64,000 nt of DNA from Bacteroidetes bacterium ADurb.Bin145. Lineage in GTDB: Bacteria; Bacteroidota; Bacteroidia; Bacteroidales; VadinHA17. The stretch is taken from positions 1 through 64,000 of the forward strand of contig MWDJ01000011.1 in the NCBI GenBank assembly GCA_002070505.1, written 5' to 3'. The notes beneath the pieces were generated by a model that searched no databases, was not told the DNA's origin, and worked only from the letters and a program-made list of their open reading frames with translations. Positions 18,451 through 27,554 of the stretch are shown piece by piece. Numbering within the stretch: the first letter of the stretch is position 1; the number at the start of each line of letters is the position of its first letter. The translations under genes and the position numbers were made by a program.

Positions 18451-20894
18451 CTTGTAACTTTGATAACTCCTGCTTTCCGGGTTTTAATGTCGTACTCGAA
18501 AATTTCCCTCACCGGCAGTAATTGTATCTCCGAATTTATTACCGGCTTTTTAGTCTCAGGAATTACGTAGAATGGATTAGGATTCTGACCCTTGGCCTTC
18601 TTTAGTCCTTTGCCTTTAAGAGGCACATAAGAACGCAACCTGCAATTACCCCCCAGTGAAGATTTTATAATGGCAGATGCAACTGCTCCGTTCTTCCATT
18701 CGATATCAACCTCAAAACCACCTCGTGCTTTAAGACCTTTAACACTGCCCTTCTGCCATGCATCCGGGAGAGCAGGAAGCAGATGGATTGCCCCATCCTG
18801 GCTTTGAAGGAGCATCTCTGCAATACCTGAAGTGCAGCCGAAATTACCGTCGATCTGGAAAGGCGGGTGAGCGTCGAAAAGATTTGGATAAGTACCTCCT
18901 CTTTGTCTTCCACCAGGCTGAATGGACGGTGTCAGCTGGTCAGTAATCAACTTATAGGCATGGTTTCCATCCAGGAGCCGTGCCCAAAGATTTACTTTCC
19001 AGCCCATCGACCACCCGGTTGATTCATCTCCTCTTGCAATAAGTGATGTTTTTGCTGCGGAAAACAATTCCGGTGTTCTGTAAGGAGATATCTGGTTTGA
19101 AGGATATAGTCCGTATAAATGTGAAACATGACGATGATTATCTTTTGGGTTGTCCCAATCGTACATCCATTCCTGCAGTTGCCCCCAATTTCCTATTTGC
19201 ATAGGAGGGAGTCGCTTTACAGTCGATTCCAGTTTACTGGCCAGCTCCTGGTCGGTGCTAAGGATTCGTGATGCATTGATAGTTCTTGTTAAGAGATCAA
19301 ATACGATCTGGTTGTCCATAGTTGTTCCCGCAGAAATAGCTTCTCTCGGATGTGCTGAAGGTGCATTTTCAGGAGAAAGAGAAGGGGATACCACGAGCCA
19401 TTTATGTTCAGGCTCTTCAACAAGAAAATCAAGGAAGAACAATGATGCTTCCTTTACAACCGGGTAGATTGATCTTAAAAATTCTTTATCACCGGTATAA
19501 TCATATTTATCGAAAAGATGCTGTGAGAGCCAGGCTCCCCCCATTGGCCATTGTCCCCAGCTGGCACCGTCGATGGGCCCGGTAAAGCGCCAGATATCGG
19601 TATTATGATGTGCAACCCAGCCCTGTGCCCCGTACATATCAGTTGCTGTCTGCCTCCCGGTTTGTGACAGATCGCGGACCATCCCGACCAGAGGTTCATT
19701 CATCTCAGTCAGGTTAGTGATCTCGGAAGGCCAGTAGTTCATTTCTGTGTTAATGTTTATGGTGTATTTGCTGTCCCATGAAGGATTCAGCTGGTCGTTC
19801 CAGATACCCTGAAGATTCGCAGGCTGTCCCCCGGGTCTAGAAGAAGAAATAAGCAAATAGCGGCCAAACTGAAAATAGAGTGAAACCAATTGGGGGTCGT
19901 TCCCTTTTGCAAATTGATCAAGACGTATATCGGTCGGGTTTTTAACGGCATCAGTAATTCCAAGGTCGAGACTTACCCTGTTGAAGTATTTCTGATAATC
20001 CGCAATATGATCCTTTAGCAGCTGATCATAGCTTTTCTTCAGTGCATTCTGAAGATAATTATTTACCCTTTCGTGGGCATTTGCGCTTAAATCATTGTAG
20101 TTAATAAAATTTGTTGCCATTGAAACATATATCGTTGCGACATCAGCCTTCGATACATTAAGTGTTGTATCGGCGGCGGCTACCGAACCACCTGTTGTAA
20201 GTATCCTTACTTTGGTCTCAAACTCAAGCAAATTACCCTTAACCTTTTCAAATTCGTTCGTTTTTCCCGATATAAGTAACTCATTATTGCTACTTGTTGC
20301 TATATCTACTTTTGATGGCCTGTCGAGTGTTGCGGAAAAACTGACGGACCCGGGTTTATCGGCTGAGATGCGAATTATCAGGATCTGGTCGGGGAAAGAG
20401 GTAAATACTTTAGTCTCATATTTAACACCATTAAGGTTGTAACGACTTGTTGCTATTGCATTTGTTAAATCAAGCTCCCGGTAGTAATCTGAGTAATTGT
20501 CATGGCCTGAAAAGGTGAGCCTGAGATTTCCCATAATCTCGTAGGGCATCCCATTGGAGATCTTACTGATGAATTTCTGGTTGACAATATCATGAGCTTC
20601 CTTGTATTTACCCTCAAAGATCAGTTTTCTTACTTCGGGCAGTGCCTCTCTGGCATCGGGATTATCATTGCGGTACGGTGATCCGGCCCATACCGTATTC
20701 TCATTAAGCTGAATGAGTTCCTTTGAGGGATCTCCATAAATCATTGCTCCCAGGCGGCCGTTTCCTACAGGCAGGGCTTCAACCCACTGTCTGGCAGGTT
20801 TTGTGTACCAGAGTTTTAAATAGGGATCATCCTGGGAGGAAATGGATGCAAATGTCTGAAGTATAACAATACAAAAGGCTAATATCCTTTTCAT
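18444..20894 (-). CDS. Glycoside hydrolase family 95 (alpha-L-fucosidase type), canonical active site
   Basis: An 816-residue secreted enzyme with an N-terminal signal peptide (about residues 1-20). The beta-sandwich domain opens with [20 protein letters not shown]. The (alpha/alpha)6 barrel keeps the GH95 catalytic set: N380 and N382 in [11 protein letters not shown], acid E509 in SLSPENAPS, and base-assisting D682 in QIDGNFG. GH95 enzymes cleave alpha-1,2-linked L-fucose, and some cleave alpha-L-galactose, by inversion. It is the last gene of the five-gene minus-strand block that begins at 32699. Its stop codon lies inside a 9-bp tandem repeat. Fucose versus L-galactose cannot be decided from the sequence. 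Confidence 0.93.
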   Translation of the reverse strand: MKRILAFCIVILQTFASISSQDDPYLKLWYTKPARQWVEALPVGNGRLGAMIYGDPSKELIQLNENTVWAGSPYRNDNPDAREALPEVRKLIFEGKYKEAHDIVNQKFISKISNGMPYEIMGNLRLTFSGHDNYSDYYRELDLTNAIATSRYNLNGVKYETKVFTSFPDQILIIRISADKPGSVSFSATLDRPSKVDIATSSNNELLISGKTNEFEKVKGNLLEFETKVRILTTGGSVAAADTTLNVSKADVATIYVSMATNFINYNDLSANAHERVNNYLQNALKKSYDQLLKDHIADYQKYFNRVSLDLGITDAVKNPTDIRLDQFAKGNDPQLVSLYFQFGRYLLISSSRPGGQPANLQGIWNDQLNPSWDSKYTININTEMNYWPSEITNLTEMNEPLVGMVRDLSQTGRQTATDMYGAQGWVAHHNTDIWRFTGPIDGASWGQWPMGGAWLSQHLFDKYDYTGDKEFLRSIYPVVKEASLFFLDFLVEEPEHKWLVVSPSLSPENAPSAHPREAISAGTTMDNQIVFDLLTRTINASRILSTDQELASKLESTVKRLPPMQIGNWGQLQEWMYDWDNPKDNHRHVSHLYGLYPSNQISPYRTPELFSAAKTSLIARGDESTGWSMGWKVNLWARLLDGNHAYKLITDQLTPSIQPGGRQRGGTYPNLFDAHPPFQIDGNFGCTSGIAEMLLQSQDGAIHLLPALPDAWQKGSVKGLKARGGFEVDIEWKNGAVASAIIKSSLGGNCRLRSYVPLKGKGLKKAKGQNPNPFYVIPETKKPVINSEIQLLPVREIFEYDIKTRKAGVIKVTST

Positions 20895-20967
20895 AGAAGT
20901 TATTTTTATTATATGGGTGAAAAGAATTATTTAAAATTTAATATGAGGCAAGTGTGTTTGTATAAAT

Positions 20968-23900
20968 CTATTTCAGTCCAGTGTTAATGATATTAAAATA
21001 GTCAAATGATACTTCAAACGGTGTATCGGGTTTAGTTGTATCGGAATCAAAATAATAGGTACTTGTCATGCTCTGCGTAATTACACCGTCGCATGCAATC
21101 AGCCCTGCCTTTATATCCTTTAACAAAGCATCACCTGTCCCCAGCGCCTTAAATGCTTCACCATTTGCAGAATAATACGCTGTATATTTATTCCCTTTTT
21201 TCTCCAGTTTCAGTAATAATGCATTATCACCAACAATTTCACGCTGGAGATTTACACTTGCTACTGATTTGGCAATACCATTTTCTTCGATAAGGAAATC
21301 TATTGTACCAGGTTGTACTCCTGTTTGTCTGGTAGTTTTTATGACAGCCCTGAACATCAGCTTTACAAAATTATCGTCATTCTCATAGGCAAGAATTCCT
21401 GCATTTTCAGGTTGAGAGGGAACTCTTGAAGCTACAAGTTTTGTTTCTATAGTCCAGTCATTATTGGCACTTTGCAACAGGATGTTCCTTGCGTTATTAC
21501 TTCCTTCCGAAACATCGCCTGTTTCACTGGTAATAGTAAGAGAACCTGATTTGGCTGAGAGACTATGCCTTGCCTTGTTTTCCCTGATCCAGCTCCATTG
21601 ATTACCAATGGATCCAGTATTAAAATCATCGCTGGTTGAATTCACGTCAAAATTGATGTAGTAAGTATTTTTTTCAAAGGTGTTATAATCAACAAAATTG
21701 ACAACAGCAGTACCGGGCATAGCTTTTGCCTGGGTAACAACAACATCAATACCTTTATCCAAAGAAGTGGCTTTAATCACCGGAATTTTTGAGTTGGGTT
21801 TTAATAAATAGCTGTATGCTTTAACATCCGGATTAAAACTTTTCATTTTCTTTCCATCGATTGTGATTCCTGCCGGTGTAAGATCAGGCATTACTTTTAC
21901 GGGTAAACTATTTGACACTGTGATCCCATTATATGTAACATAAGCAAAAATTGATGCGGTACCAGGTTTATTGGCAGTTACCTTTCCATTTTCATCAACA
22001 CTTGCGACCGAGGGATCATTACTCTTATAGATTACTGAAGCTTTTTTAATATCAATGAAACTATCATCTGACATGCTTGCAGTTATACTTGTCTGATCTG
22101 TGTTACCTGGGCGGAAGATTATTTTGTTACAATCGATAACAACAGTTTTCAGGATTGCATTATATTCCCCGCTCATTGTTGCTTCAACCTGTCCTTTAAT
22201 GTTTTTTGAAGAAGCTCCTATTTCGAAGATATACCTTCCCTTGTCAAAAGTGATCCTTTTGTTTTCAGTATCCCAGAACCAAAGATCCTGGCAATCGATA
22301 TCAATAGAAACTGTTCTGGTCTGTCCGGCAGGTATTGTAACCCTTTCAAATCCTTTCAGTCTCTTTACGGGTCTCTGTAAAGATGATGGACTGTCAGGAG
22401 TTCTGACATATACCTGTGCGATTTCATCGCCGTCAACTTTACCTGTGTTTTTAATATCAAACGTTATAGTAACCTTAGCGTTCGGGGTAATTCTGGGATT
22501 ACTGATTTTAAAATCACTGTACTCGAAAGAGGTGTATGACAGTCCATATCCAAATTCATAAGAAACTTCTTTATTGTAATACCAATATGTCCTTCCGGTT
22601 TTACCATTACCTCCGCGAAGAGTATAATCATTAAAATCAGGCAGATCTCTGACCGATTTATACCATGAGATGCTTAGTTTTCCTCCCGGGTTGACCTCTC
22701 CGAATAATATTTTGGCAATTGCCGTTCCCTGTGCCTGTCCGTTGTATCCGGTCCATATCATGCCCGGGATATTCTGATTATTCCTGAAATCTTCCACTTC
22801 CACCATTCCCATTCCCTGCATCACCACTATTGTATTTGGATTGACAGCAGCAACTGCTTTAATAAGTTCTGCCTGATTTCCGGGTAATGCAAGTGAAAAA
22901 CGATCAGATTCCTCTCTTCCAGTTGTCTGATCTGTGCCTACAAAAATAATCGCAACATCAGCGGAAGCTGCCAGATCAAGTGTTATTTTATCAGTTGCCG
23001 GAGCTTCGGGTTCACGATAAACAAGGACAATTGTCTGAGGGCCGGTAATTCCCAGAGTATTAATTTTTGATGCTATAATTGTGGGTCTTCCTCCAAATCC
23101 TCTGAATGCTCCGCCTCCCTGCTGCTGAGGTGCTTCAATTTTTTTTGATGCTATAATATTTCCTGTCGCTGATCCTATCCTTGCTTCAATTGTACCACCG
23201 GCAGCTACAGACAACCTGAATCTGATTGAATCGAGATCAGTTAAATCGATATTGTCATAAGCTGTCCAGTCTCCATCCTTAATTCCTCTTAGTGAGGCTC
23301 CGCCAAATCTTGAAGATGTTATAATACCGCTTGCTGAAGCATTGAATTTTGTCGCATCATATTCTTTTACGGTTCTGTCTTTTGTTACTGTTGTAAAACT
23401 GTTAAGTGTGAAGAAATCTGTTCTTCTTTCAGTATTTCCTCCGGAACTGTGCACAATTTCAATATCGTATCCATTTTTCCTGATATAGTTCTGAATACCG
23501 GCCAGGGGAGAAACTTTCAACTCAGGTTCAACGTCACCCGAATAATCACCAAGTTCAGTTTTATCGGCCTGGGGACCCAATACTGCGATCATCTTAATAT
23601 CATTATTAAGAGGTAATGCTTTCTTCCCGGTTTTTGTTACGATTTCATTTTTCAGCAGTACCGGTGTTTTTGTAGCAATTTCAAGTGCCAGATCATTATG
23701 TGAAGGATCATTTATTATATCAGGTTTTATACCAGCATAGCGGACTATTTCCTGTGGGTCAAATTCACCAAGCCGCATCCTGATAGCGAAAATGTTAACA
23801 AGAGCCTTATCCATATCAGCTTCTGTCATCAAACCTTTCTGAATTGCATTAAGGGCGCTTGTCTGATAAACGCTGCCGCAATCAGTATCAACTCCTGATT

Positions 23901-24786
23901 TCAGTCCCAGAGCTGTTGCTTCCTCATTGCTTTTAACATAATTATGGCCTGAGCGTATATCTGATATAGCGCCACAATCGCCGGTTACATAGCCATCCAA
24001 GCCATAAGTTCTTCTTGCTATGGTATCCACAAGGAATTTACTTGCCGATACCGGCACACCATTTACGGCGCTGTAGGCGGTCATTATTGAAGGAAGCTTA
24101 TCATTTGTTATAAGTGATCTGTATGGTGCCAGATAATATTCCCTCATATCCCTGTCATCCATGTCTGCACTTCCCGAATGACGGTTAAATTCGGTATTAT
24201 TTGCAAAGTAGTGCTTACCGCAGGGTACGGCTTTAAGATAGGTTGGATCATTTCCCATTAATCCGCGTATAAAACCACTGCTTATCCGGGATACTAAAAA
24301 CGGATCTTCTCCAAAGGTTTCTGCAGTCCTTCCCCATCTCGGGTCACGGGTTGGTTCAACAACCGGTGACCAATATGTCAGAGTAAAGATTAAATTGTAA
24401 TTGAAGCCCCTGGCTTCATCGGCAATAACTGATGTTTCTTTCAAAATCAGTTCAGGGTCCCAGCTTGATCCGACTGCAACGCTGTTTGGGAAAGATGTTG
24501 CGGTTTTTCCGCTATTATTGTTCCTCCCCATAATTCCGTGAAGTGCTTCACCCCAGATGTCGTATTTATTAACGCCCAGCCGCGGAATTGCAGGCATTGT
24601 ATTTCCTAACTGACTTTGTTTTTCCTCAAGAGTCATTCTTGAAACAAGGTCAACGGCTCTTTCTTTAAAGGAATAAGCTGTATTAAGATAAATTGGTTTT
24701 TTAGCATTCCCTCCATCCCGGGAGAAAGCCATTACGGAAATGCCAATACAAATTAACAGAAGAATCCTGATTGTTTTTGTTTTCAT
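20968..24786 (-). CDS. Large multidomain glycoside hydrolase family 3
   Basis: A 1272-residue secreted protein. After a signal peptide comes the GH3 barrel (from about residue 35), with the nucleophile in VTGDCGAI at D270. The sandwich domain that follows is split by a CBM6-like insert of about 130 residues (from about 460 to 590), with a Gly/Phe/Arg-rich loop at about residues 551-568. A fibronectin III-like domain follows. The C-terminal 400 residues add a bacterial Ig-like (BIG_2) domain with DENGKVTANKPGTASI, then a concanavalin-like domain (SDDFNTGSIGNQWSW) resembling GH43 C2/DUF1349. Most GH3 enzymes are 700-900 residues. The fold suggests beta-xylosidase or beta-glucosidase. It lies 10 bp after its upstream GH95-like gene. 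Confidence 0.9.
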   Translation of the reverse strand: MKTKTIRILLLICIGISVMAFSRDGGNAKKPIYLNTAYSFKERAVDLVSRMTLEEKQSQLGNTMPAIPRLGVNKYDIWGEALHGIMGRNNNSGKTATSFPNSVAVGSSWDPELILKETSVIADEARGFNYNLIFTLTYWSPVVEPTRDPRWGRTAETFGEDPFLVSRISSGFIRGLMGNDPTYLKAVPCGKHYFANNTEFNRHSGSADMDDRDMREYYLAPYRSLITNDKLPSIMTAYSAVNGVPVSASKFLVDTIARRTYGLDGYVTGDCGAISDIRSGHNYVKSNEEATALGLKSGVDTDCGSVYQTSALNAIQKGLMTEADMDKALVNIFAIRMRLGEFDPQEIVRYAGIKPDIINDPSHNDLALEIATKTPVLLKNEIVTKTGKKALPLNNDIKMIAVLGPQADKTELGDYSGDVEPELKVSPLAGIQNYIRKNGYDIEIVHSSGGNTERRTDFFTLNSFTTVTKDRTVKEYDATKFNASASGIITSSRFGGASLRGIKDGDWTAYDNIDLTDLDSIRFRLSVAAGGTIEARIGSATGNIIASKKIEAPQQQGGGAFRGFGGRPTIIASKINTLGITGPQTIVLVYREPEAPATDKITLDLAASADVAIIFVGTDQTTGREESDRFSLALPGNQAELIKAVAAVNPNTIVVMQGMGMVEVEDFRNNQNIPGMIWTGYNGQAQGTAIAKILFGEVNPGGKLSISWYKSVRDLPDFNDYTLRGGNGKTGRTYWYYNKEVSYEFGYGLSYTSFEYSDFKISNPRITPNAKVTITFDIKNTGKVDGDEIAQVYVRTPDSPSSLQRPVKRLKGFERVTIPAGQTRTVSIDIDCQDLWFWDTENKRITFDKGRYIFEIGASSKNIKGQVEATMSGEYNAILKTVVIDCNKIIFRPGNTDQTSITASMSDDSFIDIKKASVIYKSNDPSVASVDENGKVTANKPGTASIFAYVTYNGITVSNSLPVKVMPDLTPAGITIDGKKMKSFNPDVKAYSYLLKPNSKIPVIKATSLDKGIDVVVTQAKAMPGTAVVNFVDYNTFEKNTYYINFDVNSTSDDFNTGSIGNQWSWIRENKARHSLSAKSGSLTITSETGDVSEGSNNARNILLQSANNDWTIETKLVASRVPSQPENAGILAYENDDNFVKLMFRAVIKTTRQTGVQPGTIDFLIEENGIAKSVASVNLQREIVGDNALLLKLEKKGNKYTAYYSANGEAFKALGTGDALLKDIKAGLIACDGVITQSMTSTYYFDSDTTKPDTPFEVSFDYFNIINTGLK

Positions 24787-24796
24787 TTTAAGTTAG

Positions 24797-27523
24797 TTAT
24801 GTAAGTAAGTAATTTATTCCAGCCCATTCAAGCGGATTATGCTGCCCAAGTTCAATATGTATATCCACCGGCTTATTTTCCGGTAAGCTGATTACACAAT
24901 CAGCATTGCCTTTTCTGAATTTTACTGTGATTCCCGAGGAAGCTGAAATATCATTTATTCCATAACGGGCAATCAATGTTATTTCCTGGTTTTTTAAAGA
25001 AGTAATCGTTATATCAACAGTTCTCTTATGCATATCCCAGGTCAGTTCGTCAATTCTGGCGAAAGTACGGGCCAGCATCCCTTTGATAGATCCTTTTACA
25101 AGAGTAAGAGGAAGTGCAGGGAGCACCTCTATCACTCCGGGGCGCGAATAAGCGATCATTTCCATAATAATTGCCGGAATTCCAGCCTGTGCATCAGGTA
25201 TAGGTATTCCATACGGTTCGCGTGAACACCTCAGGGCAGTACTTACATAGCCCTGTTCAAGCAGTTGCCGTAAGTGTGTGTCAACGATGATGTTGTCTTT
25301 AAGTCTTGCACCGGCCAAGGCTCTGTGGCATCGGGTATAAGCAGCCAGGGTTTCTCCTGCAACCGCGGTAGACATAGTATCGAAAGTGCGACGCCGGTTT
25401 GCAATAACTGCAGAGCAGGCCAGTTCCGGGGTTCCATCGGGCTCAATTTCACTGCCCGGCCAGACGCCATAGAGATGAGACACATGTCTATGACTGTAGT
25501 GCTCTTCCAATGTCGGCCAGGCCCATTCCTTAAGTGTACCATCCGTTTCGACAAGATAGGGTGGCATCTTATCCAGCATGGCTTTCCATTTAGAAATATC
25601 GCCACTATCACTGCCGAGTATTTCCGAAGCCTGAATTAAATTTGTCAGCACTTCCCGGCATACTGATATATCCATTGTGGCATTGATCAGAACAGGTCCG
25701 GAAGGATCTGTTCTTCTGGGTAAGTGCTCCGGAGAGATCGATGGTACAAAAATATAATTCCCGTCTTTGTCTGTGACAGTCAGAAAATCCTCGTAGAACT
25801 GAGCCAGTTCTTTATAGGCCGGTACAACGCGATTTCTAAGAAATTCCAAATCTCCTGTTACCAGATAATAGTCCCAGAAGTTGCGCAATAACCATCCTCC
25901 TGCAGAGATCCAATAGGGCCATATTCCAATTTCAGAGGCAGCAGTATAATAGAAATTAACACCAAATTCCTTATCAGGGAAGAGAGGATAGGAAGTACCT
26001 CTGAACCCAAAAATATTCTTTGCATTATTCCGGCAATCCGGTACGATTTCCTCCATCCACTTAAAATAGGCTTCCATTCCTTCCCGCAGATCGCCCTGCA
26101 CAGCTCCCGCCGTTTGCAGGTTTATTGTAGAGTTAATTCCGGTTGCGATACCCGGATATTTGCCACTGTTAAGGATGAACCAGTGTCGACCCATTTCGAA
26201 GACCTTCTGGAGCAGGGCAGGGGAATAATCAGATCTTGACCGCTGATCGGATAAAAGCTCCTCGGCAGAAAGACCATATTGTTCTGCCCCTCCGAAATCA
26301 ACAGTGACCCGGTTAAGGATTTCAGACTGTACCTTTTGATGCCGCTCCAGCAGTGCAGGGTAGTTGGGTGTGATTTCTTCAACGGCTTTCAGAAGGGCTG
26401 CTACCTCAGCCTCGTTGAAATCAGGGAAATATTCAATTCGTGTAAGCAACATTACCGATGATGCGTTCCCAATGACCATAGTATTTCCTTCCATCCTGGA
26501 TGAGCCGCCACTGCTGACGACACGGGTTATTCCGGCATAGCCGCTGTTATCGACAGATGGATCCAGAAGGCATTTGTAAATCAAATTTTGCTTGTTTGAT
26601 CCCTGCCGGACATCACATGTCTCAACACCCTTTGGTGCGAGTCTTTTCTGGTCGGCTGTCAGCTGGACAAATGCTTTCATATCCGGATCTGTAGTGCCTA
26701 TTCCACGACGTGCACCCCAGTCCATTCCGGAAACCATGCTCCATCCGGCAGATCTCTCAAGGGAGATCCGGACGCTTAAAGTCTTGCCTGCAGGAGCAGT
26801 GAGCAATTGAACAATAACATTATCGGGTCGTGAAGCAAAGGTCTGACGAACCCATTCACCCTGTTCGTCGGTCCAGATCACTTTTATCTCGCTGTTTTCA
26901 AAATTGACAGTTCGAAGGTAATTCCTGACTGAACTTGTTTTGGGGAGATCGAGCCTCATCAGGAAGGCCGGAATAGTGAGATGCGGCTCGGTGTCCTGCT
27001 TTACCGGACTTTCATTCATATGCTGAAGGGCAAGAGCTATGGCTTCGTTGTTTTTCCCATCCATTACCATCTGGCGGATCTGTGGAAAGACATCAGCTAC
27101 GTTGGGTGCTTCCACCGGCCTCTTCCATGGCATAAGCAGGTTTTCGTGACGGAATAAAATTTGCTCTGAATAGGGATCGCCCATCAATTCGATATTCATC
27201 GCTCCATTGCCGGATATTAAAGCCTCACTGACCAGATTTCCGGGAGCAATACTGCAAAAGCCTTTTCGGGGTACAATCTCCCGCCTGATCCGTTCATCCA
27301 AAGGCATAGGTGAGACCGGATACGATTTACCGGCTTGTGGCATTTCGGGTAGAAATGGGTCTCCCTTCACACGATTAAGATATTCAGCCGGACGATTATC
27401 AGCTGCAATAGCATCTGTTTTTTGAGATTCCTGTTCAGCAGCAACAAGTATTGATGGTATTTCCATAGTACCAACCAGGCCCACAGCCGACGCACTTGTT
27501 TTAACAAATTTCCTGCGTTTCAT
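24797..27523 (-). CDS. Divergent GH95-like protein with altered Asn motif
   Basis: A 908-residue protein with an MKRRKF leader of the Tat-like or Sec type common on Bacteroidota hydrolases. GH95 similarity is clear in the barrel: WPYWISAGGWLLRNFWDYYLVTG-type repeats, acid candidate E599 in SISPEH and D777 in PDAQAG, followed by a typical EVLPALP segment. The usual ININxxMNYWP stretch is replaced by INSTINLQTA, so the first Asn of the catalytic pair aligns with T466 while the second is N468. It is a paralogue of the next gene upstream (27555-30212), which keeps both Asn. The substrate may therefore differ from fucose. It is part of the 32699-18444 block. Confidence 0.85.
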   Translation of the reverse strand: MKRRKFVKTSASAVGLVGTMEIPSILVAAEQESQKTDAIAADNRPAEYLNRVKGDPFLPEMPQAGKSYPVSPMPLDERIRREIVPRKGFCSIAPGNLVSEALISGNGAMNIELMGDPYSEQILFRHENLLMPWKRPVEAPNVADVFPQIRQMVMDGKNNEAIALALQHMNESPVKQDTEPHLTIPAFLMRLDLPKTSSVRNYLRTVNFENSEIKVIWTDEQGEWVRQTFASRPDNVIVQLLTAPAGKTLSVRISLERSAGWSMVSGMDWGARRGIGTTDPDMKAFVQLTADQKRLAPKGVETCDVRQGSNKQNLIYKCLLDPSVDNSGYAGITRVVSSGGSSRMEGNTMVIGNASSVMLLTRIEYFPDFNEAEVAALLKAVEEITPNYPALLERHQKVQSEILNRVTVDFGGAEQYGLSAEELLSDQRSRSDYSPALLQKVFEMGRHWFILNSGKYPGIATGINSTINLQTAGAVQGDLREGMEAYFKWMEEIVPDCRNNAKNIFGFRGTSYPLFPDKEFGVNFYYTAASEIGIWPYWISAGGWLLRNFWDYYLVTGDLEFLRNRVVPAYKELAQFYEDFLTVTDKDGNYIFVPSISPEHLPRRTDPSGPVLINATMDISVCREVLTNLIQASEILGSDSGDISKWKAMLDKMPPYLVETDGTLKEWAWPTLEEHYSHRHVSHLYGVWPGSEIEPDGTPELACSAVIANRRRTFDTMSTAVAGETLAAYTRCHRALAGARLKDNIIVDTHLRQLLEQGYVSTALRCSREPYGIPIPDAQAGIPAIIMEMIAYSRPGVIEVLPALPLTLVKGSIKGMLARTFARIDELTWDMHKRTVDITITSLKNQEITLIARYGINDISASSGITVKFRKGNADCVISLPENKPVDIHIELGQHNPLEWAGINYLLT

Positions 27524-27554
27524 ATTATTTTTTATTTGATTTTTTGCTTATAGA

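Noticed and set aside
22100-22561. 153-codon plus-strand open frame inside the large GH3 gene
   Set aside because: It is a shadow of the GH3 reading frame and has no start context or known motif.
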